Assembly (NCBI RefSeq): GCF_037975245.1
Contig: NC_092573.1
Location: 21,295,265-21,359,264 of the forward strand
DNA: 64,000 nt
Reading direction: 5' to 3'
From: Apostichopus japonicus
Lineage: Eukaryota; Echinodermata; Holothuroidea; Aspidochirotida; Stichopodidae
The notes under the pieces are model-generated. The model did no database searches. It was not told the origin of the DNA and saw only the letters and a list, made by a program, of their open reading frames with translations. The translations under genes and the position numbers were made by a program. Shown here in pieces: positions 12,521 to 27,171 of the stretch (the stretch's first letter is position 1; every line of letters begins with the position of its first letter).

Positions 12521-15500
12521 GAATAGTATAACAAACGCTGCTCGGATTATTTTACTTCACGAAAAGAATTTGGTGCAGAAAAGTATTACACAACAAGACA
12601 GAGATACTTTTGTGGAGTTACTTCAATACCCATTCTTAGAAACATATTCTGTGTGACGCGTTAAATTTCAGTCGACTGTGAAATGCTTAGTCTAAGATCG
12701 TCTTACGTAGTGACATGCCATACATGATCCTATTACGTATCATTACAAACATGAATGTTACTCTGTAATTTGCAGCGTAATGTAAACGTATTCATGTCGG
12801 TATATAGTCACAGTAAAAGAAGATGGTTAGCGTAAACACTATGACAGGATTCAGAAACGGATGCCATACTTTCCAGCAAAATAACATAATATATCATCAA
12901 ATCTAGTAAACAAAAAACATTCGATTGGTATAACATTTATTTTGTTACCTTGTCTTGAAAGAAAACATAAGAAACCAATCTCGCTTTTGTTAAGTTTCGT
13001 ATTTCAATGAAAATAACAGTATAGTATATACTAACCCAACTGCAGTGTAACGATCGAGTGAACTGTCTTCCCTGAATTTGCGTTGACCCCTAAATTCTGT
13101 TTTTTAAGTAAATACATTACTAGGAATACTGCACATGCCTGCTATGAAAATGCATGCAAGTAACGTATAGACTTATGTATATTTGAATGTTTTCGCATTT
13201 GAAGTACGGTACGCTCCATTTTATCTGCAAAACAGCGAAACCACACCAAAAGAATCGCTCGCGTTTTCAAATGTGACTTTCAAATTTGCCATCAAAGTTG
13301 CAAATATATTGAAATAGATGAAACGTAACTATATAATTACACACACGTATTGACCATACACTGTATACATAAACAAGTATACAGAAAGGTCGTATACCTA
13401 TTGCCGCCTCTTTATGACTTGTTAAAGTCGTCCGAGAACCCGTTGTATACACTTTTTTTTAGAACTTAGAAGATTTTGAAGTTTTACTGACCTATTAATT
13501 TACAAAGGAATTAGCTGTATATATCTTTGAATGAATTAAGTGTGTTTGTTTTGAATAAGGGAACGTGTCACCAGTTCGTCATGATTTTATAGCCTAAATC
13601 AGTGGTGTTGGTGCCTTATAGTGATCAGCGAGGTGTATAGGTTACTTGAGTACATTATGAATCTGTTTAGGGATACTTACATTTTATGATATTATGTTCA
13701 GCTCATGTGAGGAATTTACGAGACCTAAACTCAACTTTCATATCGAAATTCTATGCTTGTTGACGGCTAAAATTAAAGATAGTATTTGTATTGGCAGTCA
13801 TAATTTAGTATGAGCGAGTGTGTTCTTAATGAATTTATCAGTTATACATGTGATATACACAAATAAACATAGAAAGATGATTTGATGTAGGTTTAAATCC
13901 TTACCATACATTCATTATACATAATACATACATCATTCCACGTTACCCTCGAGGCATTGCCATTGAACATTTCCCCTTGACAAGCATTACTGAGCACTTT
14001 CACACCATGCATACTCCACAAGACATTGCATAGCACATTGCCGAATCTTTTGTAACGTTTTACCCACAAGTCCATTTAATTGTCTTTTGCCTTAAGGCAT
14101 ACGTTCCCACTTCAGCTAAATTAATACAATTTTCGTTGATATACACTCTATATCCTAAGACGCTTTCTTACTGTTCGATCTATTTACAAAATTTGCAAGT
14201 CTAAATAAGTCTTTCGTGGATTCCAATACCCCTCGTCGACCTCACCGCTGCTATCAAGATAATTCGCGGAGGACGTCTGAACTGAAATCACCTCTGCGGT
14301 TCTGGTTTACTAGACGTTTTGGGCACCAATCTCGCTCTCAATAACTTCAAAATTAAAGAAAATGATGGAAAACGAAAGGGGGAGGGGTGGAGGAGCCTCA
14401 TGAAGCTATAAAGCATACACGTCTTAAAGCTTATCTATCAATCACCTTCACTACAATATTCGTGCATAATTGTAGTTTTTACCCTTTTCTGAACTTTACA
14501 GCTTCCTCTTGTCAACGAGCAGTAAACTATTTGTTGCAGTTTCGTCGGGCCAACGCTATACAGGGTTTTTGGAAAGAGCTTCACAACAAACCTTTTGTTT
14601 TAAAATTTAGTATTGACTACTGCAACAAAGATTACGAAATACATGTGAAATACTTGGCAACAAATTTGACTTGTAACTCCACACGGTATATCCATGACAG
14701 ATATAACTAGTGCTAAAATATTCAGAACCGGGCTAACTTTAAGTTGCTGCCATATTAGCTCATTTTCTGCGCCATTAAACAATGCTGATGTCTTTTGCAA
14801 ACGCTACCCATCTCTTTCAGAATCAGATAATTAGCCCACCGGCAATCGCTTGATGACCTAAACAACTTGTCGTAGGTTGTTTTTCATGCAAATAAGGCTG
14901 ATTTTATGCAGGCTACAGTTACTAATGTCTGTGAAGTTTGTTTTGGAAAGCAAAACAGACCTTCGTTGAGGTTCCATCATGGTTTGAGACACTCATGCAA
15001 GTGCGCTAATAACGCAGTATATGTGCTCAAGCATCCACTGTCTCTAAATTTACCCTCTACTAAAGTATTCTGTGTCAATCAAACGGCTTTCGAGTTTCCA
15101 ATAGATAAGAGAGAACATCTTATTACCATACACATTAAAGTTATTTTGGAAACATGGAGATAATAACATTCAAGATTCGAGAAGAACGTTGTCTTTCTTC
15201 CCTACTAACAAAAAAAGGAAGAAGAACATGTACTTGAGAGGATAATCATTACATCTTTTACTCAGCTTCATAGCAGAATCGCGTCATAAAAGCACACCTA
15301 ACGACATAATAATAATAAAAAAGAGATTCTATGCTGGCTTGAGAGAAATTTCGACAATATTTGAAAATTTGTCAGGACACTGACGGTTCGTAGAAGAAGA
15401 AATAAAACGATGTATTAGATGAAAATAATTTCAAGATATCCTTGACGCTATAGCTTCTTTCCGAGTTTTAAGATAACAAATCATCTCTTTGTCACAGCAA

Positions 15501-18500
15501 TGACTTGTATAAACATGTTACTCTAATGGTTTGGTTTTGCCAAAATATCTAAATTCTGCCTTAAATAGTACGGGACAATATGATAATATGAAAATATGAT
15601 GCAAGTGGTAATCCCTTTATCACGAAAGTGATACAATCGTTGCTGGTTCTTGGTCTATAATTACCCTTTGAACGTTGGATCATGAAGACATGCAAAGTTA
15701 AATGGAAAATTGAAACATTGGCGGCACACAGAAGCAATCATGAATGTCTCTTTTCTTCTGCTGAACCGTTTAGTATATTGGATTAAGTTACCATTAGGAA
15801 TCTCAGGTGCTAGGTTGTATTTATCATAGAAGGCGCGTTGAAACCCATTATCGGTCTGAAGAATGTATCTGATTTCTTAAACGTTAACGGAATGCTTTGG
15901 CAGTCCCGTATAAGATATTATGACTTTTTTGTATGTGCTTTTGAAGGTTTCATGAAGTTGAGATTGGATATGTACGCAGGTAGGAATTATGCATAGCCAT
16001 GAGTGTAACACGGCACTCGGTATAGTCAATTACCTGGACTATAGGGTTATAGTGTATATATAGCAATGTATCAATACTACCTCTACTTCGTTCATGATTC
16101 CTTCGAGTTTTCATCTCATTGTACCTGAGGTGGTTATGAATATAAGACGAAATCTTAAGAAACAAGACATATGACAAGGTGTTAGACGACCAAACCGAGC
16201 AATCCATTTAGCGATTCCTTTTCTTTTCTTAATTGATGATAATAGAGAGCTATTAACTCGATCAACCCATGGAGCTCTGTTTATAGCTCCATGATCAACC
16301 TAGTCAGACCCGATACAGCACCCATGCGTTATCACTGTTTACGGTGATCATTTTCACGACTTGCTTTATCTAACCTAAAGGGAATATATATCATAACTTT
16401 GGAGACTTGTAGTTATCAGTATGGTAACATATTTGGTTTGATGTAATCTCATTAGTCCGGATCAACAGTTAGCTTGATACCAAATGTTACCGTTAGATTG
16501 ATAATGATACCAGTGCCAAACACGAGACGAGAGGGAAAGAGCTCGACGGCGTTTTTTTCTTTTCTTTCTGTGACCTAAATTCACATTTCAATATAAAAGT
16601 TTCATCATCTGACAATTTTTACAATATTAAGTAATGATTTATAATAACGGCGGATAGATATTATAAAGTGTGACGAATTCCTTTATAACCGAAGGAAGAC
16701 TCTTCTTAAGTTGTGACATTCGTGGTTTATACATTTCCTTAAAATTTCATAGCTTATGTAGCATTGCTCTGTTATAAATATAGATACACTTTTTCAATGA
16801 AGTTATATCGTGTAATCTGTCTTTATACACGTGCAAACCTAATTAAGTTAAATAAATAGAAATTAATAAAATCAGATTCCAAGCTCGTTCTGTCGAATTG
16901 AAGAAGACTATTAAATGATGAATTTTATTTCACTTCCTCCAGTGATGCTACGCAGTGATTTAAATTGAACTTTAACACACTTTCTACAGCTATTTGTGGG
17001 GTGATTAAAAACAGTGTTTGTCAACACATGACAACACAAAAATGATTCACAAAACAATTTATCTTGACTGTCTGATTCTAACATTTTATATCTTTCTTAG
17101 TGCTGGTTACACCTCTATAATCAATCAATAATTTCTAAATTTATGAACCACACATTTGTCAAATGCATAGACATAGTTCTGTATATTTAATGTGGGTAAT
17201 TTAAGAATAGTTCACCGTCCACCTGACGAATAGCAAATGATAAAAAAATAAAATAAAAAAAAACAATGATGAAATATACGACACTATATTATTATATGTC
17301 GCTTACTCCAATATTTGGTTAATCTTATCAGCAGCTGCTTTATTAGCCTGTATAAATATCACTTTGTTTTAAATAGCAATCATATAAAATAAATGGGCTT
17401 TGTTGTAATATGCGTATTGACAAAAAAAAGAAATAGGTAGTTCGTTGGTAACGGTTTTATCAAACAACATGGATATCCGTTTAAATATCAACTTTTAATT
17501 CATTTATTAGACACAGATTAACACCTGTTGTCAATACATGTAGCGATAATGGTGAAGTTGTCAGGAGTATTTTGGCGACGTGATGCTGAATAAGGAGGTT
17601 AATGATTATACACGGATGTTAGGTCACTATGTAAAGACATCTTTCATGGTTTTAGAGTTGGATATAGTTTGACATAATTCCATAATTCATTTAGATGATT
17701 TTACATAAGATCATTTCGTTCAATTGTTAATATTTATAAAATGGATGTTAGGTTAATATGTACAGACATCATTCATATATTTATGGACAGCTGAAAAATC
17801 TGATAATTTCGTTTGGTATGCGTAACAGGTTCATCTCTTCCCTGATTGCGATTAAAATGTTCATATGGTTCAATAAGGGTAAATCCATGGTTCTTCCCTT
17901 ACTAAACAGTACCTTACTTAAAGTTAATACCCTGTCGTTACCGGTAGGACTAATAATACGTTTGACGTCACACACTGAAATGAAAGATCTTTGTCTTGTT
18001 GAGAAGGTTCACATGTGTCAAGACATCACCGTATTTGTTGTGTAAAGGGAAAAATAAAGTACTTGTAAAACCAAAGGGTTTGCAAATGAGTGAGTATAGA
18101 CCATTTAAACTGCTGAGGTTCATTAATTAAAGTAATTTGACTATTATGTAAGCTGACGGATACCCAATACTGAAACTTCAGAGTTTTATGGCATTAAATG
18201 GCATGTTTTATACAGCATTGCAAATTTGGTACATAATGACAAATGGTATTGAATGCCACACAAGTATCTTCTGTTGTTTACATTAAGTTAAACTAACATG
18301 TTTCGGTTGGAGTAATTCGAATTTATAATACAATGGATCAATATGAACATTTAGACCTTCAGTGAGGAACGACCTGCATAAAGATTAGCCATAATGGGTA
18401 ATGATCCAGAGATTAGCACATTTTGAGCTGACTAGTATCTTAAAACCCGAGATACTGTAGCTATAGATATATACATTCCTAGTACTTAAATTGTTCTTCT

Positions 18501-21500
18501 GTCTTGGAAATATGAAAATATCAATCTCACAATTCTACCAAAAGTCATTCTTTGAATTATATTTTACTGACAGAACCAATCTTTCATGCGATTCCGATTT
18601 AAGCTACTGTGTTTTTGTTCGTCACGGTAATACGAAATCATTTGGTTTCTCTATTTTCCCCGTCTCCAATTTCTGTACACTTTGTGTTTACAAATATTTT
18701 TTGACCTTGAACGGCAATGAAAGGTTTAGATGTAGGTCAATTCTTTAACGAAGGTTTCTCGTGGCTTCTTTTAAGTGTGTACAACTTTGCAAGATAATAT
18801 TAAGGAAAGGTAAAGAAGGGAAAGTTTTCATTGCGTAGTGACTGAATATCGAGTAACAGAAAGTGAAATTTAATTATATATATATTTGTAAGCTGAATTA
18901 GGTTTCTCAGTGAAATTTCAGTCTTTGCGAACAGTCAGCTAACGTAAATACGGGGAAGTTAAATTATCCAATCAACAACGAGTTACTAAATCGTTTCAAA
19001 CGTGATATTTGTGGTGAAAAAATGCGCATTAGTCATATCACACAAAAATTCACTCAATATTGTTATTATATTCAGAACTTTGTATTTGGATATATATCGA
19101 TATGCATGGCCAACTCGAAATATGATGTCAATTCCAACGGCATATATATATAGGAAAAGTACCATTGGGTCATCTTTTTGTGGAAAGTGCTTATTTATTC
19201 GCTGAAAACCTCAGAAGGGAGGTCACTCCGGAAGTAAATATTTACCCCTACCCTAACCCCTTCTACTCACCTCCTCCTCCTCCTCCTCCTCTCTACTCCC
19301 TTCTTCCGACACACCACCTATCCCGTTTTCACCTCGGGAGAACTTCCGTAAGGCGAAACACAGCATAATCCTTGAAGGCACAATTAACTTCACTCATTCT
19401 CCTTTCTTTAAATTTCGTTTTTTTTTTCTTACCCTACATTTCTTTCTCGAAAAAAAGATGGAAGATGTAGATGTATGAAAGATGTAGATGGAAAATGTTA
19501 TCAACGGTTTCCCCGGCGAGAATTCGCAGGAAATGACATGCATAAGTCGCTTTGTTTGGTGTTAACACCGCGCATAATACCTGAGGGCAGAGTTTTATTT
19601 CGGTAAGTCGTTGTCATGAATATCGTGAATGTGAAGCTTTTGATGTTTGAACTAAAGTTTCCTTTGAAATTTGGGGTAATTATTTATAACTCCCCAGGCT
19701 GGTAACATTACTACATCTTTAGCCAACTTTTGATGATCCTTTTGATTAAAAGTAAGATTAAGTGTGCGTGATGGAAAATAACTCAGTCATTAACATTAAC
19801 AAAAACAATAACACAATCAATACAGAGATGATAGATAGAAAGTGATTTGACGTAGGGAATGGAAAGTTATGATAGGTTAATTGTCTCAGCTCAAAGAGGT
19901 AAGAAAAACCATCCTAGTTATGACCAAATCATCTTCATCGTTATTCCGTTTTAACTCGCATGCAATATATATGAACCAATGTCAGTGTTAACGTTATACG
20001 TTCTAAAAGTATCGCCTTTTGCAAGCAAACTCGGTAATTGTTATGCTAAAATATGAAAGCTTTAACATGAGTCCTAGCATTTGGAAAGCCGTTTTCCGTT
20101 TGAGTTAATTGTTACATATATGTTTCAAATATAATATCGGATTTTGAGTACTTTTCTAATATACAATTGAGCATGACAATATGCATATGATGAAACTGGA
20201 TTTAATAAATTATACTGATAACTCGTATTGGAGTTCGTTATCTAAATTTTCAATTTAAATTTTGACTATATATATCCTCACGTTTAATGTTATCAACCGT
20301 CACTTTGCATCCATTGAACGTATGGCTGGGGAGCTGCTACTTTTAAAACAGCTTCCTGGTATATTTTGTACAACGTTAAACTGATGTACCAAAACGTAAG
20401 GCCGCAAAACAAAATATTCATGTGAAAGTTAAAATGGGAAGGTCGTTTTCTGAAAGGTCAGAAACACCAAAACATTTTCCAATTGGAGTTTGTATATAAG
20501 CGGTTTTTCATATATACGTAAGAAACACTTTCACCTCGAGAAATATGTCCTACTTCTAACTTACTTCCCCGGTCTGGTTACAGAAAAAGTAACATTATTT
20601 TTATTTTTTTTATCATTTTAAAAACACTCATGCACTCACGCACGCACGCACAAACTCAAACAAAGAAAACTTTAACAGATTTAGACATGGAGAAAATGGA
20701 TGAACATTATATTTAGTTTGGTCAACTTTATTTTAAAAATTACATCACGTAGTTTAGGTGTACGTGACACGACCATTATATCTTTCTTTTCAATATGAGT
20801 TGCAAGTTTCCGGATATAGCCACTGGCTTCATTTTTTGTTGGTAAGGTTTATATATATTGTTTGATTAAGCTCCGGGGACCCCCTTTACTGGGTATGTAT
20901 ATCTAATCCCATTTGATGCTCTCTCGTTTAGTTCATTGCAAATGCCAAGAGTGAAATCGAAACTGAATAAATAACTGACATTTTATAAAAAGAAATTAAA
21001 TAAAAAAAAAAAAAAAAGTTACTTCTTCGTATTGCTTATATATTACGACACGTGTCCTTTTAGCTTCTTGTAGAAACTGTTTACTCAACTATTTGTGTCT
21101 CTACTCTCGTCTCTCTCTCCCTCTGTTTCCTTTTGCTTTGGAAGCAGCAACGGCAGGTCAAGGATGTTTGGCGAGGCCCATCGGAGGTTTGGAAAAGAAA
21201 ACTTCTTCAAGACCAAAGAAGAAACTAAGAAGTATATGACGCGACCGAGCATCATTTTTTTCATTAGAGATAAGTTGGAATTGAAATTATGTCATAGCAT
21301 TGCCCCCAAATGTATCATTTTACAAATAGCTAAAACGTTTCCAAATTTTTTTTCCCTGGATATTGAAACACTCTGAATTATGCTCAGAGTTATAGAGTGT
21401 TGAAACAGGGAGGCAAAAATATAGCCACGAGAAATTGTTTTTTTTTTTCTGAAGTAAAAAAAAGCTTGAAAATGTGTGAAAACGTTTGGACTTTCAAGCA

Positions 21501-22779
21501 TAGTTTTCGGTCGAAACAGATGGTCATTGTCATGACAGCTGTAAATTCATTTTGTGTTTTTACTTTATTTTCCCATGGTGACAATGTATAAATAAGAGAA
21601 ATTATATAACAAGAGTTCTGAAAGCTATATTTAATTTTTATATTTTAATTTCTTCAAGAAAATTTGCAGAAAGAAAACGTAGGTCATTGGGCATTTCCAA
21701 CTATCAATTTACCGAAAAGGCAATCACCTGCGGAAAATTTGAAGTGCTTTCTGAATCAAAGAAATGGTCACAAGAAAAGTTATGGTCATTGGTGATTCTT
21801 AACTATAAACCTTCCGATTATGTTGTTCTGAGCGAATTCGTGTAGAGCCCATGTTAGATCAGTTTGTGTAAGTTAGCTCTAATACGAACGCTAAGGCATA
21901 TACAACTTAAAGGGACTTTCCCGCGGCAGGCGTTGATTGGTTTAAAACAAGCTTGATGGAAATCTTTAGGTGAAATCCAGATCCAAGCAATAACTTTTTT
22001 TCATTTTTTTTTATCATAGAGATACAAATTGTTTAAATTGGTAAAATGGAAGTCTTTGTTTTTATTTATAATATATTATCGCCTTTATATATATTACATA
22101 TATTATTATATATTATCGCCTGAGGTAAATAATATTCTTACAAACAAGTTGCACTTTAACGAAACTGTATATGGCATTTTGATTAAACTCAAAATATGGT
22201 TACAGAGTACATTGGGATCTGAAGAAACAATAGTCCTTAATGTATCGCATTTCAAGATAAAATCAATAAAAATATTACAATATATAGGAAAGAATGCCTC
22301 TCTCAAGATTATCTCCCATGATGACATTAGTGCACTAGTACTAAGTACGATCCACTTCCTTTATTAAGAAATAGCTTATCTCTTAAAAATAGTTTACATT
22401 GAAACAAGTTAACGACCATAGCTAAATAAGAACTACATATTGAGATTGGGTCTTCAATTAAAAGTGTTAAAAAAAAATCTTTGATATTAGTTTCGCATCG
22501 TCCGCCAGGTGAAGTTAATATTAAATTCAGCTTTTTATCTCGACATTTCTACATTTTCTAAATATTACGAAATACAATCGAACTTTCGCCTGACTACATA
22601 TAGAAATATGTCATTAAAAAATCATATCTCCAACACCCCCCCCCCCTCCACAACTACCCTACGTTTTCAAACCGTTGTGGAAGCTCGTATAATTTGAAGA
22701 GTATGAAAGCATGAAATTGCAAGTTAGATATTCTTCTGGGTATGAGCACAAGTATATACCGTATAAGTATCTATTGGCG
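12521..22779. other. No gene seen (10.3 kb)
   Basis: AT-rich DNA. Small items: a 9-bp hairpin CATGGAGCT/AGCTCCATG near 16268-16293, a (CTC)n tract at about 19267-19296, an A-run near 21003-21018, and a C-run near 22637-22646. The frame at 21095-21376 has an exon-like central part (SRMFGEAHRRFGKENF) but no recognisable domain; I leave it uncalled. Other frames are short and featureless. Confidence 0.45.
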
Positions 22780-23680
22780 CGACAGCGTTCGTATCTGTGT
22801 TGTACTAGATTTACATTGAATATAAATACGAGTACAAACCAATCCATTAAGACGAACATTCGACCGCGTTCGTATCTGTGTTGCACTAGATTAACATTGA
22901 GTACAAATCCGAGTATAAACCAGTCCATTTAGACGAACATTCGACCGTATTTGTATCTGTGTTTTACTAGATTTACATTGAGTACAAATACGAGTACAAA
23001 CCAATCCATTAAGACGAACATTCGACCGTATTTGTATCTGTGTTGTACTAGATTTACATTGAGTACAAATACGAGTACAAACCAATTCTTTTAGACGAAC
23101 ATTCGACCACGTTCGTATCTGTGTTGTACTAGATTTACATTGAGTACAAATACGAGTACAAACCAATTCTTTTAGACGAACATTCGACCACGTTCGTATC
23201 TGTGTTGTACTAGATTTACATTGAGTACAAATACGAGTAAAAACCAATTCTTTTAGACGAACATTCGACCGTATTTGTATCTGTGTTTTACTAGATTTAC
23301 ATTGAGTACAAATCCGAGTACAAACCAATCCATGATGACGAACATTCGACCACGTTCGTATCTGTGTTGTTCTAGATTTACATTGAATACAAATCCGAGT
23401 ATAAACCAGTCCATTTAGACGAACATTCGACCGTATTTGTATCTGTGTTGTACTAGATTTACATTGAGTACAAATACGACTACAAATCAATCCATTAAGA
23501 CGAACATTCGACCGCGTTCGTATCTGTGTTGTTCTATATTTACATTGAATACAAATCCGAGTACAAACCAATCCATTAAGACGCACATTCGACCACGTTC
23601 GTATCTGTGTTGTTCTAGATTTACATTGAGTACAAATACGACAAGTACAAAATCATCCATTAAGACGAACCTTCGTGATG
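22780..23680. repeat. 81-bp tandem satellite, about 11 copies
   Basis: The anchor GACGAACATTCGACC recurs at 22851, 22932, 23013 and 23094, a strict 81-bp period, and the array continues to about 23680. Each unit carries CGTATCTGTGTTGTACTAGA and TTTACATTGAGTACAAAT. Variants (CACGTTCG / CGTATTTG / CGCGTTCG; TCCATTAAGA / TTCTTTTAGA) are shuffled among copies, as expected from unequal exchange. Since 81 is 27 codons, the minus strand stays open for 231 codons over 22891-23586 as a 27-residue Cys-containing repeat (CTRICTQCK). I see no start context, signal peptide or flanking exon, so I call a satellite, not a gene. Confidence 0.95.
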
Positions 23681-24680
23681 AGACAGGTAGAATACGGGTA
23701 CGATCCCGGACCCACTACAAATCTGCTGATGAGCTCATTTGGAAAAAAGCATTGCGCAATACATGTAAAAATCTCAAATTGCTTAAGTCTAAGTACGAAA
23801 TTTGAAACGGGGAATAATTCTGCCACAAGTCTATGTAAAACTGTTAATGTTTTATTTTCTCATTTCTTTGTAACGCCGCAGGGGCTGTTCAGCTCATTGT
23901 ATAGACGTTCCACCTTACCTCCTGTACTGAAATCGATTTCCATATGAAATAATAATAATTATAATAATTTCATCGATAAAAGAAAACCACGAGTAGAGGC
24001 ATGCTTCCTTTTGAGACCTCTTAACTGTTACCTCGGGGAATAAGTACAAAAATAGTAATAAACTCCTCTTACACGGATGTATACTGATAACGAACTTTGA
24101 AAACTTTTTAAAACCCGAGAGAGGGCCTCCCTGTCCAATCTGTAAAACAACTGAGAGTTAAATATTACTCGTCCCTTGTTAAGACGTGCGATAAACTTAA
24201 AGAGTAGAGATTATTGCACGAAAGCAATTGTGTATTCCAAGATACCGTAGATGGGATTTTATTTATATTTCCAAAGCAATACAGTGACTCTGTTAATTTT
24301 TTGTCCAGAAGAGCAATCTACCACCGTCGGTGTATTCTAACAAGTTTCTCTACTGTTTAGATGAGGAAAAAATATATATAATATAAAATAATAAATAAAA
24401 TATTTTATTTGATTAAATTGCTAAACGTACTTTGTATGAATGATCACGTCAGTATTAAGAAGGGAGACAAATTAAGTCAATGAAAAAGAATACAAAAACT
24501 AAGGAAATCCTGAACTTTAAAAATATACTAAAATATGAAAATAATATATTCACAGTTCATCAGCATCTATATATACACTTGCAAATGATCAATGCTTGCG
24601 CATTCATTGACCGTATTGTAAATATGGTAAACCTTACGAGTGTAGGCCTGGTTACGGACATGTCTAATACAACTTATTCC
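23681..24680. other. No gene seen
   Basis: AT-rich DNA between the 81-bp satellite and the TA array; no supportable feature. Confidence 0.5.
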
Positions 24681-24689
24681 TATACATAT

Positions 24690-24783
24690 ACACATATATA
24701 GGCTATATATATGTGTATATATATATATGTGTGTGTGTGTATGTGTGTAGCGGTATATATATATGTACCGGTATATATATATA

Positions 24784-24835
<52 letters not shown>

Positions 24836-24891
24836 GTATATATATATATATTTATATATATATATATATACCGGTACATATATACACATAC

Positions 24892-24923
<32 letters not shown>

Positions 24924-24930
24924 ATACTGC
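24690..24930. repeat. (TA)n array with GTACCGGTA palindrome arms
   Basis: A long TA/TG microsatellite. The segment ATATATGTACCGGTATATAT near 24757-24776 is mirrored by ATATACCGGTACATATAT near 24866-24883, so the array is the centre of a large inverted repeat. Several overlapping Tyr/Ile frames are by-products of the TA repeat. Confidence 0.95.
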
Positions 24931-25695
24931 AACTTATCTTTCGTTACTTGCAATGCCTTTTTTACTCTCGCCGCTCTCACGTTTTTTATAGAGTAATAAA
25001 AGTTGGATGAAGCAATATTGAACCTCCAGTTTATCTGTCTATGGAACGAATTCGGAGGCCACTAAAGATTAGCTCCTAATTGTTAACCTGATCCCTCAAT
25101 CATTGAAGTGCAAGGTAAGGGTTGTTCAAGCAAGTTATAATATTGATGGTACATCATGTGAACTTTCGATACCTTACACGAAATGTATTTTAATTTCCTT
25201 TTAAGTTTCCGGCGAAGTATATAGCCCCCAATAGGTTGAAATTTCTTAAAAAAAGATGCATGCATAAAAAATAAAAAAGGCAAAGAAGAGTAACACTGTC
25301 GACTGTCACTGTTTCTCTTCAAACTTTAGTGGCTCTCAAAGTGACAGGGGGGTCTATAAGGGAACAGTATAACATTACATTTTTAGAACCTTTCCTATAC
25401 GGATTTCGATGCCCGTATGCCGTAACTCATGATATGGTTACGGTGTTCGCATGCATTTGGGTGGATACAAGGGGTTGGATTAGAAAGCTGGACGTTTTTA
25501 TTGAACAGTAATGTGTAATACCATATTATTAACCTTTTAAGTAATCAAGTTCGCCTGATATTTAAGAACAAATCCGTTTTCGGGTCAGCTTAGTAGGAGT
25601 GGAGTATAGGACAAAGCGGTTGCAGACCTCGCATTCTCCTCACTGTAGACCTACAGTGCTATTGCCTTTGTTATTTTCATATTGTTTCCCCTTTT
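24931..25695. other. No gene seen
   Basis: The short frames on each strand (around 25083-25322 and 25329-25511) show no domain or splice context. Nothing supportable. Confidence 0.45.
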
Positions 25696-25703
25696 AATTA
25701 TTT

Positions 25704-26085
25704 CAGGGTTGTCCAACCTTTTGCAGAGGAGGGCCACATGGAATGATTATGATGAAGGAGGGGCCGCATGAACCCTACGATTTTTCAATTTTTTTGCGCG
25801 AAGCCCAAGGCAACAAAATGTGAGCACTGCGCGCGGTGCGCACTGATTTATTTTCTTTCCTGATAAAACAGATGAATAAAGTCCAGCCGCCCCCGCCCCC
25901 CTTCCGCTGAGACCTGTATGCAGTTTTTTGGACCCAGAAGGTTCGAATGATTGATTATATAGCTTCAAATTGTTATCAATAAATCTGCTCACTAAATTTC
26001 GCACCGTAGAGCATCTCTGGCGGGCCGGACGCAACCCTGCGGCGGGCCGGACTGTGGCCCGCGGGCCGTAGGTTGGACAACCCTG
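25704..26085. mobile_element. Short non-autonomous hAT element, 382 bp
   Basis: The left end CAGGGTTGTCCAACCT and the inverse of the right end AGGTTGGACAACCCTG are identical over 16 bp. They are flanked by the perfect 8-bp duplication AATTATTT (25696-25703 and 26086-26093). The interior is GC-rich (GGGCCGCATG, GGGCCGGAC), very different from the AT-rich surroundings, and has no coding capacity. The end style is that of the widespread CAGGG(T/G)TG hAT MITEs. Confidence 0.95.
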
Positions 26086-26093
26086 AATTATTT

Positions 26094-27171
26094 GATTTAA
26101 ACTTTAAAAAATACTGCAACAGAATTGAATGTAGGAAGAATTTCAAAAAATTGATTTTCCCTACTTTTATTGGGGGGGGGGGGCGGGGGTGGGGGTGCGA
26201 CAAGGATATTGAGAGAAATAGTTTATTATATAAGAATAGCTTTAGATCACAGTAATCAACAAAGAAACCCTTTGTGGTTCCGTTAGTGACATTTGATTAT
26301 TTTTTGGATAAATCCTGTCTGAATTCTTACAACAGTTTTTGAAGAGAAGATCAGCATAAAAATATCAGTAAGTCACTGCCTTGGACTATTTGATTACAAA
26401 GATATGACTCATTTTTATAAGTTGCCTCAGTCTACAATTTCTTTGAATATGAAAGTTAGTTTTTTTGTTTTACTTTGTACTCGAGAAAGACCACTTTTAA
26501 TTGTGTGTGATTTGCTATTTAAATTGCTTGGATCTAACTAGCAGTTACCTACCTCTGACATTGTTAAATGTCACTACATTCATTCATTTTAATTCATTGG
26601 TCACTTTTAAGTATAAATAGGCCTCTGAAATTTGTTTTTAAGGTAAAAAGAAAAGCTATCCTTGATTGATTGTCACATGAAGAAACCTACGAAAAATGTT
26701 GTCATTAAAATTTACTTAAAGCATTGCCGACGGCGTTTCAAATGGTAATGAATCAATTTCATGTTCTATAGTTGTTTTTATTACCAAATAGTGATTTATG
26801 TGAAAATAAGCCGTTTGCCTGTTATATAACGCTTCTAAATTCACCAGACAGTTTCAAGTTTACTTAAAATAGACAATTTATAACCAAATGTTTTAAGTTC
26901 CTGTTTTTCTTGTCATAACACAGATTCCTTTTTTTTAACATTTAGGGCGGTAGCTCCTTGTTTGTTATCTCATTGCAAAGACATTAAAGTTTCATTTCAC
27001 ACTCTTTCGTGTATCATCTACGTCTGTTCTGCAACATTTGAATTATAATGTTTTAGTTTGAATGATTCTCGGCAGGCGTCGGAACGTTCAACATTTCTAT
27101 TTATAAATATTTCACTGAGACTGGCATGTACCGTCAACTATGTTTAAAGTAACACGTTGTGTTACCTGCAA
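26094..27171. other. No gene seen
   Basis: AT-rich DNA with a poly-G tract at about 26172-26190. No other feature. Confidence 0.5.

Noticed and set aside
16264-16293. Short hairpin CATGGAGCT/AGCTCCATG, with a similar one near 50430-50454
   Set aside because: A 9-bp stem is weak; the two sites share a few flanking words but not enough to define a repeat family.
21095-21376. Possible exon with SRMFGEAHRRFGKENF
   Set aside because: No domain, unclear splice sites, and overlapping frames on both strands; support too weak.
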